Shown piece by piece: positions 16,939 through 25,462 of a stretch of 43,112 bases of DNA (position 1 is its first letter; every line of letters starts with the position of its first letter). This DNA comes from Planctomycetota bacterium. GTDB lineage: Bacteria; Planctomycetota; UBA1135; GCA-002686595. The notes under the pieces were generated by a model. The model worked only from the letters and a program-made list of their open reading frames with translations, was not told the DNA's origin and did no database searches. The DNA lies in contig JAPLOF010000018.1 of the NCBI GenBank assembly GCA_026692665.1, positions 1 through 43,112 on the forward strand. The letters run 5' to 3'. A program made the position numbers and the translations under genes.

Positions 16939-17790
16939 TCAGGATGCTCGTCCGAGCGCGGCCTCGTTCCTTCTTCGCTGCCCCTCGAGCGCGACGTAGG
17001 ACCAGGTGGCGAGCAGCCATTCCATGGCGAGGAAGACCAGGAACACCCACGTGAGCGGCCGGGATCGATCGAACTCGTCGAAGGCCCGCACGACAGCCAC
17101 GAGGAGCAGCGAGAACCACAGGATCGCCGCCTGCGTCGAGATGCGCAGCGCGCTCCAGCGCGTCTCCTTCGCCGCGATGAACTGCGCCACCGCGGGCGCG
17201 AGGAACAGGCAGCCCAACGCCTGGGAGGAGAGTTCCTTGATCGGCCAGGGCCACGCGGCCGCCATGGGCTTCGGGAACAGGATCAGCGCCACGCCCACCA
17301 GGCCGACCACGATCCCGAGCAGGAGCGAAGTACGGCGGACCGTCGCCGGGATCTCGACGTCCCCCGGGTTCGGCGTGCGCGGATCGCGCCGGCGGTTCGC
17401 GAGGATCATCAGGAGCAGGATCGTCGGAAAGACCACGTAGGCCGTGATCCAGATCGAGAAGCGCAGCGTGCCGTGCGCGAACTTCTCCCAGTGCCGGATC
17501 GTGACGATGCCGAGCATCGCCAGGACCGGCAGCGTCGCCCACAGGACGAGCGCGACCTCGTGCCAGCGCTTCGCGAAGGCCACGCGCAGGAAGCTGTAGA
17601 TCACCGCGAAGTAGAGCGACCCGAAGAACATCGCCGACATCGTCGGAACGAGCGGCCAGGCGAAGTTCTCGACCGTGTTCCCGGGGTGGAACGTGAGGCC
17701 GTAGAAGAACGGGGCCACCACGATCGCCAGGATCCCGTGGGCCAATCGGGTGACGGGCAGGACCGAATCGTCGCGGGGCGGTGCGGTCAT
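16939..17790 (-). CDS. Multi-pass membrane protein of unknown function
   Basis: This is a 283-residue protein with about seven or eight hydrophobic segments, among them ILAIVVAPFFYGL, LVPTMSAMFFGSLYFAVIYSFL, VALVLWATLPVLAMLGIV, ITAYVVFPTILLLMIL, SLLLGIVVGLVGVALILF, LGCLFLAPAVAQFIAA and ILWFSLLLVAVV. A short polar loop (NRRRDPRTPNPGDVEIP) splits it in half, and a basic tail (EGQRRRNEAALGRAS) probably lies in the cytoplasm. I do not recognise the family. The ATG at 17790 is the only sensible start. It ends 42 bp before the ATP-grasp gene on the same strand, so the two may share a transcript, although a -10-like hexamer lies in the gap. Confidence 0.8.
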   Translation of the reverse strand: MTAPPRDDSVLPVTRLAHGILAIVVAPFFYGLTFHPGNTVENFAWPLVPTMSAMFFGSLYFAVIYSFLRVAFAKRWHEVALVLWATLPVLAMLGIVTIRHWEKFAHGTLRFSIWITAYVVFPTILLLMILANRRRDPRTPNPGDVEIPATVRRTSLLLGIVVGLVGVALILFPKPMAAAWPWPIKELSSQALGCLFLAPAVAQFIAAKETRWSALRISTQAAILWFSLLLVAVVRAFDEFDRSRPLTWVFLVFLAMEWLLATWSYVALEGQRRRNEAALGRAS

Positions 17791-17923
17791 GGGTAGGGGC
17801 GCTCGAGACGGGGGTCAGCCGGACCCCGGCAGAGCTGTCAGTGCACGGGAGTCGCCCGTCTTTCACCGAACCCCGGTATTGTCGTGTGCGGGAGCGCTCC
17901 CCGTTCCCACCGAGGATCCCGCC

Positions 17924-19483
17924 ATGAAAGCTCTGCTCGCACTTTCGTTCCTGGCCGCCGCCGCTCAGGCCGGCCAAGTCTGTCATTCGACGGCCTATCC
18001 CGCTGCGCCCACGAATTGGGCGCAGACGTTCACGCTACCGAAGCACGATCCGGCGCTGGGCGCGCTGCAGTCGGTCACCGTCACGGCACGCTGCACGCTG
18101 ACCGGCTCGATGGCCCTCGAGAACCCGTCGCCCGTCGCCGCGACCTACTCGGCCCGGCTCGCGTTCTTCGGGAGCATCCACAGGCCGGATGCGACCGTCG
18201 CGCTGGCGCTCGAGCCGGACGTCGAGTCCACGCTGAGCCTCGGCGCCTTCGACGGGGTGATCGACTTCGGCGGGAGTTCGGGCGTCCTCCTGCCGAACCT
18301 GGCGGCGACGCGGGAATCGCACGCGGTCCTCGCGAGCCCGGCGGACCTGGCCTGGTTCACGGCGGCGAGCAGCGGCGAGACGATCACTCTCGGCGTGAGC
18401 ACGCAGGGAACGAGCGTCGCGAGCGGCCCCGGGCCGGTCGTCGTGATCTTCAACACGGTGGCCGCGGTCGAGGTCTCGGTCTGCTACGGGTACCGCGAGG
18501 TGTGCCGGACGGCGTCGATCCCCTCGACTTTCGCGGACTGGCAGCAGACCGTCGTCTTCGCGAAGCACGACCCGACACTGGGCGCGCTGCAGGGCGTTCG
18601 GCTGCGCGCGCGGACGTCCGCCTCGCCGGGCGCATCGTTCGAAAGGCTCGACTTCGGCGCTGGCGGGGCCAGGATCACGACGCGCCTTGCGATGCGCACG
18701 ACGGTGCTACGGCCCGACGCGAGCCCCGCGCTCGCCACCGAGGTCACGAAGAGCTACGAGGATCTGCTCACGGCGTACGACGGGGTGCTCGACTTCGCGG
18801 GCTCGTCGGGCACGACACACGCTCCCCTGCTCGTGCCCGCCGCGGGGCAGGTGACGCTGAATTCCCCGTCGGATCTGGCCCTGTTCTCGGCGGGCGCGCC
18901 GGGCCAGACGATCGCGCTGAGGGTGCTGGCCGCGTCGACGAGCACGGTCAGCGGCGGCGGGAGCATCGTGGGCTCCGTTACGTCCTCCATGGGTGTGGAC
19001 ATCGACGTCTGCTACGACTACGCGGCGCCGCCTCTCCAGTTCTGCTTCGGCGACGGCAGCGGAACGGCCTGTCCGTGCGGCAATGCCAGCGCGCCCGGCG
19101 CCGCGGAAGGCTGCCTCAACTCGCTCGGGCTGGGCGGCCGACTGCGCGCAAGCGGAGCGCCGGTGATCGGCCTCGACACGCTCGTGCTCACGGCCTCGAA
19201 CCTGCCGGCGACCGCGCCCGTCCTGTTCTTCCAGGGCACGAGCGCGATCTCCTCGGCGTTCGGCGACGGCCTGCGCTGCGCGGGCGGGACGAACCGGCGC
19301 CTCGGCACCCGAACGGCGTCGTCCGGGACCGCGACGTTCCCGCCGGCGGGCACCACCGTTTCGGGCGCCGGCCTCGCCGTGCCCGGCGCGACGCTCCACT
19401 ACCAGGCCTGGTACCGCAACACGGCTCCTTTCTGCACGCCGAGCGGATTCAACCTGACGAACGGGCTCTCGATCGCCTGGTGA
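17924..19483 (+). CDS. Secreted protein with two choice-of-anchor E-like domains and the cysteine C-terminal module
   Basis: This is a 519-residue exported protein. The ATG at 17924 has GAGGA 7 nt upstream and gives a short signal peptide (MKALLALSFLAAAAQAG). Two tandem domains of about 165 residues follow (about 18-185 and 190-355). Each opens with a Cys and a P-x-NW-x-QT / F-x-DWQQT segment, followed by LPKHDPALGALQSV or FAKHDPTLGALQGV. This is the pattern of the choice-of-anchor E domain found in proteins with alternative C-terminal sorting signals. The rest (about 372-519) is the module FCFGDGSGTACPCG ... WYRN ... FC ... FNLTNGLSIAW, which is shared with three other proteins in this window and may be the anchor in this lineage. 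It lies 38 bp upstream of the M60 peptidase. Its precise role is unknown. Confidence 0.88.
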   Translation: MKALLALSFLAAAAQAGQVCHSTAYPAAPTNWAQTFTLPKHDPALGALQSVTVTARCTLTGSMALENPSPVAATYSARLAFFGSIHRPDATVALALEPDVESTLSLGAFDGVIDFGGSSGVLLPNLAATRESHAVLASPADLAWFTAASSGETITLGVSTQGTSVASGPGPVVVIFNTVAAVEVSVCYGYREVCRTASIPSTFADWQQTVVFAKHDPTLGALQGVRLRARTSASPGASFERLDFGAGGARITTRLAMRTTVLRPDASPALATEVTKSYEDLLTAYDGVLDFAGSSGTTHAPLLVPAAGQVTLNSPSDLALFSAGAPGQTIALRVLAASTSTVSGGGSIVGSVTSSMGVDIDVCYDYAAPPLQFCFGDGSGTACPCGNASAPGAAEGCLNSLGLGGRLRASGAPVIGLDTLVLTASNLPATAPVLFFQGTSAISSAFGDGLRCAGGTNRRLGTRTASSGTATFPPAGTTVSGAGLAVPGATLHYQAWYRNTAPFCTPSGFNLTNGLSIAW

Positions 19484-19521
19484 CGCTTGACGCGCGGTGC
19501 GCGGCGGCGATCCTGTCGAGC

Positions 19522-21792
19522 ATGCAGTACACGGCCGAGGTTCGCCCCACGATCGACGCCGGGACTCGGCGAGATCGGTCCCGAGCGCTGGGCCTGGCCG
19601 CGCGCGTGCTGTGCGCGCTCTGCGCGCTGTGCGTCTCTGCGTCGTGGGCCCTCGGTGGCGAGCGCGACGTGCGCGAGCTGCTGGACGGCGTGAAATCTCT
19701 GGGCAAGTGCGGCGTGCCGGGCCGCATCGCGGCCTGGGGTCCGGACGCGTTCCCGGTCCTGCTCGGGGACGTCGGCGGCGATCTCAAGGCCCCGGTCGTC
19801 GCGGCCGCGACGTCGGGCCCGGCGCGCCTCGTCGCCTTCGGTCACAACGGCTACTTCGGCGACATCCTGGGCGAAGGCGACGGCTGGCGCCTGATGGAGA
19901 ACGCGCTGCGCTGGGCCGCGAACCGGCCGAAGGGCAAGCTGCGCGTGGGCGTGCTCGACAACGCGGGCTTCGCGGCGCTGCTCGCCAAGCGCGGATTCGA
20001 AGCCGAGAACGTGACTGCGCTCGAAAGGCTGGACAAGCCGCCCGCGTTCGAAGTCCTGTGCGGCGACATCCGGGAGTGGGGCGCCCCGGACATGGCGCGG
20101 GTCGAGAAGTTCCTCGACGCCGGCGGAGGCATCGTCAGCGGCGTGACGGGCTGGGGCTGGCAGCAATTGAACGCGGGCAAGAGCCTGGCGCGCGACAACG
20201 GCGGCAACCGCGTCGCCGCGCGCTTCGGCCTCTCGTGGACGGACGGCACCGTCGAGGCGGCCGAGGACGGCCGGTTCCACCCCGCCGCGAAGGACCTGCC
20301 CTGGTGTCACGCCCCCACGGCGCTCGATGCGCTGACCGCGAAGACACCGCCAGCGGGTTTCGGTCCGCGCGAGGCCGGCATGGCGAGTTGGACGATCGCG
20401 CAGACGACCACGGCGGTGCCCGAGGACGACAAGCAGTTCCGTCCACGACTCGCGCGCCTCTTCTCGGGTCGGACTCCGATCGTCCCCAGCGAAACCCAGC
20501 CGCTGAAGAAGGACCGATCGCTGGAGCGCCTGCAGCTTTCGATCGAGGGCGACAGCGCGCTCGCCGCGCCGCCGACGAAGGTCAAGGCCCTCCCCGCGGC
20601 GGCTGCATTTCCCGGCAGCGTGCCCGAGAAAGCTCCCCGGGTGCAGCGCATCGTGGCGATCGACCTGGCGGTGCCGCGCTGGCACTCGACCGGCCTCTAC
20701 GCCGCGCCAGGAGACGTGATCGAGATTTCGATGCCGCCGGCTGCCGTCGCGAGGAACTTGCGCGTCCGCATCGGCTGCCACGCGGACGACATCGCCCACC
20801 ACGACGAGTGGCGACGAGCGCCCCGGATCACGCGCGAGGAACCGCTCGACGCGGACTCGGTGAAGGTCGCAAGCCCGTTCGGCGGGCCGATCTTCGTCGT
20901 CGTGCCGGACAAGGCGCCGCCCGAGGTCGTGCAGGTCAAGTTCCGCAACGTCGTCGAGGCGCCGCGCTTCGTGCTGGGGGCAACCGATCCGGCCGCGTGG
21001 CGTGAGAAACTCCGCCAGCAGCCCGGACCGTGGACCGAGCTCGAGACCGACAAGCTGATCCTGACGATTCCGTCGAGCATCGCGCGTGCGATCGAGGATC
21101 CGACGGCGATCCTCGAACGCTGGAACGTCGCGATGGATGCCGCCGCCGACCTGGCCGGCATCCCGACGCAACGGCCGTCGCCCGAGCGCTTCGTGTGCGA
21201 CGTGCAGATTAGCGCCGGCTACATGCACTCGGGCTACCCGATCATGGCGCACCTCGACGCGGCCGCGTTCACGTCCGACCCGGAAAAGCTGTGCGTGGAC
21301 GGTTGGGGCCCCTTCCACGAGGTCGGTCACAACCACCAGGTCGGCGCGTGGACGTTTGATGGCACCGGCGAGGTCACGAACAACGTGTTCACGCTCTACA
21401 TGTACGAGGTCGCGTGCGGCAGGAAGCCCGCCGACGACGAGCGGTTCACGGCGGATGCACGCACGAAACGCTGGAAGGAGCAGAAGGACCGGAAAGACGC
21501 CTTCGCGCGCTGGAAGAGCGATCCGTTCCTCGCGCTGATGCTGTACGTCGACGTCCAGCAGGAGTTCGGCTGGGACCTCTACAAGCGGGTCTTCCGCGAG
21601 TACGCCGCGATGAAGCAGTCCGACCTGCCCACGAGCGACCTCGGGCGCCGCGACGAGTGGCTCGTGCGCGTGTCGCGCGCGGCGGGGAGGGACCTCGGTC
21701 CCCTCTTCACGTCGTGGGGCCTCGAGACGAGCCCGGAGGCGCGGCAGAGCCTGGCCGACCTTCCGGTGTGGCTCCCCGAGGGCCGACGGTGA
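19522..21792 (+). CDS. Secreted M60 (enhancin/TCAF-like) zinc metallopeptidase
   Basis: This is a 756-residue protein. A basic, then hydrophobic N-terminus (RRDRSRALGLAARVLCALCALCVSASWALG) looks like a signal peptide. Residues about 60-330 resemble the glutamine-amidotransferase-like domain that precedes M60 in TCAF-type proteins (RLVAFGHNGYFG, ENALRWAANRP, FLDAGGGIVSGVTGWGW). The peptidase M60 domain occupies about 500-730, with the zinc motif HEVGH at His599-Glu600-His603 and the third ligand Glu617, which fits the family pattern HExxH-x(8,28)-E. Catalytic residues are intact. M60 peptidases commonly cut glycoproteins such as mucins. The ATG at 19522 has a weak ribosome-binding site, but the 38-bp gap from the choice-of-anchor gene suggests one transcript. 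Confidence 0.9.
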   Translation: MQYTAEVRPTIDAGTRRDRSRALGLAARVLCALCALCVSASWALGGERDVRELLDGVKSLGKCGVPGRIAAWGPDAFPVLLGDVGGDLKAPVVAAATSGPARLVAFGHNGYFGDILGEGDGWRLMENALRWAANRPKGKLRVGVLDNAGFAALLAKRGFEAENVTALERLDKPPAFEVLCGDIREWGAPDMARVEKFLDAGGGIVSGVTGWGWQQLNAGKSLARDNGGNRVAARFGLSWTDGTVEAAEDGRFHPAAKDLPWCHAPTALDALTAKTPPAGFGPREAGMASWTIAQTTTAVPEDDKQFRPRLARLFSGRTPIVPSETQPLKKDRSLERLQLSIEGDSALAAPPTKVKALPAAAAFPGSVPEKAPRVQRIVAIDLAVPRWHSTGLYAAPGDVIEISMPPAAVARNLRVRIGCHADDIAHHDEWRRAPRITREEPLDADSVKVASPFGGPIFVVVPDKAPPEVVQVKFRNVVEAPRFVLGATDPAAWREKLRQQPGPWTELETDKLILTIPSSIARAIEDPTAILERWNVAMDAAADLAGIPTQRPSPERFVCDVQISAGYMHSGYPIMAHLDAAAFTSDPEKLCVDGWGPFHEVGHNHQVGAWTFDGTGEVTNNVFTLYMYEVACGRKPADDERFTADARTKRWKEQKDRKDAFARWKSDPFLALMLYVDVQQEFGWDLYKRVFREYAAMKQSDLPTSDLGRRDEWLVRVSRAAGRDLGPLFTSWGLETSPEARQSLADLPVWLPEGRR

Positions 21793-22052
21793 GCCTGGTG
21801 ACGGCCGCCATCCGGCGGCACGCACCGCCTGGGTGACGTTCCAGCTCGCCGCAGCGCGACGGGCACGAACCACGATCCTGTCCGGGGAGGGGACCGCTTG
21901 GTGTGCCTCCCCCGCCCGCGAAACCGTCGGGCGAAGTCCCGGAGTCGCCGGATTTCCTGTCTCGGGAGCGCGTCGGGCGCAGGTCGGTGATCGGGGCGCC
22001 TCCAGTCGGGCGCACCCCCCTCCCTCCGACACCAGGCAACGAGACCCTCCTC

Positions 22053-24572
22053 ATGGACCAGCCGATTCCGAAGCGCGCCGCGACCGCGCTCACGCCGTGT
22101 GCACTCCTCCTCCTCTTGGCGCAGCCTGCGCCCGGACAATCCGAGACGTTCGAGGCACCGCCGCAGAAGGCCGCCGCTGGGCTCACCAACGTGACGCCCG
22201 GCGCCGAGGGCCTCGCCGAGGGCCTCCTGCGACCCCCTCCGCCGGCTCCGCGACCCTTCCTTGGCGCGGATGCGACGAGGCCTGCGCCGACGACCGGCGC
22301 GTCCGTGCCTTCGGAGGTCCTCGCCGCTGCCCACGACGTGCCGACCGGGCTGATGTTCGACGAGAGCGCGAACGGCACCGTCTGGGCGCGCGGTCAGGGC
22401 TTCAAGGCGAGCTTCGAGGGCGACCGCGCGACGATCGTGCCGTTCTTCGGCTCGGACGCGCCGCAGAACTACCCGATCGTCTTCGGCGCGAACGTGGCCA
22501 CGCTGGATGGTGCGACGCTGCCGAGCGAAGCGCCTCTGCGCGCGGTTCGGAACGGTCGCACGGTGAGCATCGATCGCGGGGCTTTCGTCGAGGAGTATGA
22601 GCTCGAAGAGGAGCGGCTCGAACAGCGCTTCGTCTTCGAGAGCCTGCCGCAACGCGGCGACCTCGCCGTGCACATCGACGTCGAGACCGAGCTCTCGGTC
22701 ACGGACATGGGCGACGCGCTGCGCTTCTCGAACGAGCTCGGTCACGTCGACTACGGCCAGGCTTTCGCGATCGACGCCACGGGCGCGCGCATCGCACTCG
22801 AGCGCACCTACGACGACGGCGCGATCACGCTCACGGTCCCGAGCTCGTTCGTCGCGAACGCTTCGCTGCCGCTGACGATCGATCCGTTCGTCACGTTCTT
22901 CACGATTGCCGGGACCAATTCAGCAGAGTTCTTTCCGGACGTGTCCTACGACGTCACCAGCGACCGCTGGTGCGCGGTCTGGACCCAGATGTTCAGCACC
23001 GTCGACTTCGACGTGTACGCCAAGGTGATGACCGCGAGCGGCGCGACCCTCGGCGTCCTGACGATCGACTTCACGACCGACTACTGGGCGACGCCGAAGA
23101 TCGCGAACAACAACGGCTCGGACAACTTCCTGGTCGTCGCCGCGGTCGAGGTACAACCCATCGCCTCGTTTCCGGCCTACATCGCCGGCCGACTGGTCGA
23201 TCCCGCGGGTCTGTCGACGGGCCCCCAGTTCCAGATCAGCCCGGCCGACACGACCGATCGCTACGTTCCGGACGTCGGAGGTGACCCCTACCCCGGACTC
23301 CTGTCCAGATACTGCGTCGTGTGGTCGCACATCGTGAGCTCCACCGACGTGCGCGTCGAAATGCAGATGGTGACTCCGGCCGGGACGCTGAGCGGAAGCG
23401 TCACCACCATCAGCTTGGGCTTTCAGAGGCACGATCAACCGGCGATCTCGAACTCGATCGGTCTCCAGGACGTGAGCGCTCCCGAGCTCTGGACCATCGT
23501 CTGGCGGCGCGAGTTCACGAGCACCGACCACGACATCTACGCGCGCCAGGTTCGATGGGACGGAGCGCTGCTGACATCGATGTTCCCCGTCGATGTGTCG
23601 ACGAACGACGAAGCCAGACCGTCGGTTTCGACCGTGCTCGACTCGATCTCCGGTGAGCGCTACGCCCTGATCGTCTACCAGCGCTCCGCGGGCGCCGACG
23701 AGGACATCATCGGGGCTCTGATCAGCGGCACGAACGTGCGGGCGATCCGCAATCTCTCCCTCGACCATGCGCCGACGTCCGCATACCGACAGCTCAACGC
23801 CAGGGTCGACTCGGACGGACGTCACTTCCTGGTCGGCTACACCGAGGTCGTCCCGAGCAGCCTGGACACGAACGTGTGGATCTCGGACTACTTTCCTTCT
23901 GCGAGTACGCTCGTCCCGAGCAGCGTGCACGAGAACTTCGCCGGTTCGCCGGTCGCCGAAGACGACTTCGCGCTGCATTCGATGGCCGCTTCGGGTGGTC
24001 CGCGCCAGCGCTACTTCGGCGCTTGGGGCTTCACGTCGTCGGGCTCGACCGGCTATGACATCCAAGGCGGGCTCTGGGACGGGGGCAGCGGCGGGCTGGT
24101 CACGAGCTACTGCTTCGGCGACGGCACGGGAACGGCCTGCCCGTGCGGGAACAACGGCGCGACCGGCAACGGCTGCGCGAGCTCGGTGAATCCGGGCGGC
24201 GCAAACCTCGCGGGCGCCGGCAATGCCACCGTCAGTGTCGACACGTTCGGGCTACAGGCTTCTGGGATGCCATCGACCGCCACCTGCCTCTACTTCCAAG
24301 GCACCCTGGCGTCGAACGGTGACTCAGGATTCGTGTTCGGCGACGGCAAGCGCTGCGCGAGCGGTACGGTCATTCGCCTCGGAACCAAGACGAATTCGGG
24401 TGGTTCGTCGCAGTACCCGGCCGGTGGCGACCCGTCGATCAGCGTCCGCGGACTCGTGCCGGCCGCAGGCGCGACACGCTTCTACCAGGCCTGGTATCGC
24501 AACGGCGCTGCGTTCTGCACGAGCAGCACGTTCAACCTGTCGAACGGGTTGCAGGTCGTCTGGGCGCCGTGA
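22053..24572 (+). CDS. Large secreted protein, N-terminal conserved domain, repeat region and cysteine C-terminal module
   Basis: This 839-residue protein is a paralogue of the one at 27952-30342. The start at 22053 gives a signal peptide (ALTPCALLLLLAQPAPGQ). The N-terminal domain (about 95-283) has WARGQGFKASFEG, IDRGAFVEEYELEEE, RFVFESLP and LPLTIDPFVTFF. The middle (about 285-685) is a series of beta-rich segments with repeated DVSYDVTSDRWCAVW-, YCVVWSH- and FLVGYTE-type motifs, suggesting a propeller-like fold. The end (about 686-839) is the YCFGDGTGTACPCG module. No catalytic residues are evident. It is 259 bp downstream of the M60 gene and 260 bp upstream of the ECF sigma gene, with two hairpins after its stop. 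Confidence 0.88.
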   Translation: MDQPIPKRAATALTPCALLLLLAQPAPGQSETFEAPPQKAAAGLTNVTPGAEGLAEGLLRPPPPAPRPFLGADATRPAPTTGASVPSEVLAAAHDVPTGLMFDESANGTVWARGQGFKASFEGDRATIVPFFGSDAPQNYPIVFGANVATLDGATLPSEAPLRAVRNGRTVSIDRGAFVEEYELEEERLEQRFVFESLPQRGDLAVHIDVETELSVTDMGDALRFSNELGHVDYGQAFAIDATGARIALERTYDDGAITLTVPSSFVANASLPLTIDPFVTFFTIAGTNSAEFFPDVSYDVTSDRWCAVWTQMFSTVDFDVYAKVMTASGATLGVLTIDFTTDYWATPKIANNNGSDNFLVVAAVEVQPIASFPAYIAGRLVDPAGLSTGPQFQISPADTTDRYVPDVGGDPYPGLLSRYCVVWSHIVSSTDVRVEMQMVTPAGTLSGSVTTISLGFQRHDQPAISNSIGLQDVSAPELWTIVWRREFTSTDHDIYARQVRWDGALLTSMFPVDVSTNDEARPSVSTVLDSISGERYALIVYQRSAGADEDIIGALISGTNVRAIRNLSLDHAPTSAYRQLNARVDSDGRHFLVGYTEVVPSSLDTNVWISDYFPSASTLVPSSVHENFAGSPVAEDDFALHSMAASGGPRQRYFGAWGFTSSGSTGYDIQGGLWDGGSGGLVTSYCFGDGTGTACPCGNNGATGNGCASSVNPGGANLAGAGNATVSVDTFGLQASGMPSTATCLYFQGTLASNGDSGFVFGDGKRCASGTVIRLGTKTNSGGSSQYPAGGDPSISVRGLVPAAGATRFYQAWYRNGAAFCTSSTFNLSNGLQVVWAP

Positions 24573-24621
24573 CATGGATGGACCTGTCAACCCTCGGCTG
24601 GGGGAATCACGGATCTGAGTT

Positions 24622-24657
24622 GCGCGTGCTGACCCATGAGGTGGGGTCGGCACGCGC
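24622..24657 (+). terminator. Hairpin after the 22053-24572 gene
   Basis: GCGCGTGCTGACCC pairs with GGGTCGGCACGCGC over 14 bp (one U-G wobble) around an 8-nt loop, 50 bp after the stop codon. No U-tract follows. The wobble pairs only in plus-strand RNA, consistent with termination or 3'-end protection of the upstream gene. Confidence 0.6.
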
Positions 24658-24735
24658 CAGATCCATGGCCATTGGTCGGTCCGCTGCCTCAACCCCGCCG
24701 CCCAATCCCGACAGCGGCGAAGCCCCACCTGACCG

Positions 24736-24765
24736 GCGGGCGGCCTCGATCCCGAGGTCGCCCGC
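24736..24765 (+). other. Second hairpin in the leader region of the ECF sigma gene
   Basis: GCGGGCGGCCTCG pairs with CGAGGTCGCCCGC over 13 bp (one G-U wobble) around ATCC. It ends 54 bp before the candidate -10 element of the sigma gene. It may be a second terminator for the upstream gene or a shield between the two units. Confidence 0.5.
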
Positions 24766-24819
24766 CTGTGCGGCCATGGTGAGCGATCCCCCGGCTTCCT
24801 GAGTTCGGACATCCTGCCT

Positions 24820-24825
24820 TAAGCT
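24820..24825 (+). promoter_or_regulatory. Candidate -10 element TAAGCT of the sigma/kinase operon
   Basis: TAAGCT ends 7 nt before the GTG at 24833, so a transcript could start at the initiation codon. A purine-rich GGAAGG also lies just before the GTG, so ordinary initiation from a promoter further upstream is possible too. Confidence 0.35.
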
Positions 24826-24832
24826 TGGAAGG

Positions 24833-25462
24833 GTGACGGACCATGTCGATCCCGAATTGGCCGCGCGCGCACGGGACGGCGATCGAGGCGCCCTGCTCGA
24901 GCTCTTCGCACGCGCGGAGCCTCGCATCGCTCGCATGATCGAGTTGAGGCTGGACCCTGCCCTGCGCCGCCGGGTCGATCCGGCCGACGTCGTCCAGGAA
25001 GCCTGGATCGACGCTGCGGCACGATTCGAGAAGTGGCGCGGGCAACCCGACTTGCCGTTCCACGTCTGGCTCCGGCTCGTCGCCGCCGAGGCGCTGACGC
25101 GCCTGCATCGACGTCATCTGGGAGTCGGCATGCGCGACGCATTGCGCGAGGTACGCGCCGACAGCCGTCCGTCGATCAGCGCCGCCGCGCTCGCAGAAGC
25201 CTTCGTCACCAGCCAGACGACACCCACGCAGGCCGTGCGGCGGGAGGAAGTGAGAACGCGTGTCCTGGATGCGCTGTCCGAGCTCGACGAGCTCGATCGC
25301 GAGATCGTCGCGCTGCGCCATTTCGAGGGCCTGACCAACGAGGAGGCGGCCGCGGAACTCGCCATCGAACCCGCAGCCGCGAGCAAGCGTTTCATGCGCG
25401 CGCTCGTGCGCCTGAAGCCGACGTTGAAGGGGCTGGATCCCGGTGCAGGACAGGGACCGTGA
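24833..25462 (+). CDS. ECF-type RNA polymerase sigma factor
   Basis: This 209-residue sigma-70 family protein recruits RNA polymerase core to its own promoter class. Region 2 is visible as LFARAEPRIARMIELRL followed by DPADVVQEAWIDAAARFEKW. Region 4 spans ALSELDELDREIVALRHFEG, then LTNEEAAAELAIEPAAASKRFMRAL (helix-turn-helix). The DPADVVQEAW motif is typical of planctomycete ECF groups that sit beside Ser/Thr kinases. No anti-sigma factor gene is present. The start is GTG at 24833 with GGAAGG immediately upstream. Its stop overlaps the GTG of the downstream kinase by GTGA, so kinase and sigma factor are probably made together and may act in one signalling route. Confidence 0.93.
   Translation: MTDHVDPELAARARDGDRGALLELFARAEPRIARMIELRLDPALRRRVDPADVVQEAWIDAAARFEKWRGQPDLPFHVWLRLVAAEALTRLHRRHLGVGMRDALREVRADSRPSISAAALAEAFVTSQTTPTQAVRREEVRTRVLDALSELDELDREIVALRHFEGLTNEEAAAELAIEPAAASKRFMRALVRLKPTLKGLDPGAGQGP

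Noticed and set aside
15772..17796. Plus-strand open frame opposite the ATP-grasp and membrane-protein genes
   Set aside because: Arg/Glu-rich shadow of two well-supported minus-strand genes.
17890..17901. 12-bp perfect palindrome GGGAGCGCTCCC before the choice-of-anchor gene
   Set aside because: It could be an operator, but short GC palindromes are common at this base composition and no second copy was seen.
21927..22014. Repeats of TCGGGCG[CA]A upstream of the 22053 gene (21927, 21973, 22006)
   Set aside because: Considered as operator sites, but the 9-mers are of a composition that recurs by chance in this DNA, and spacing is irregular (46 and 33 bp).
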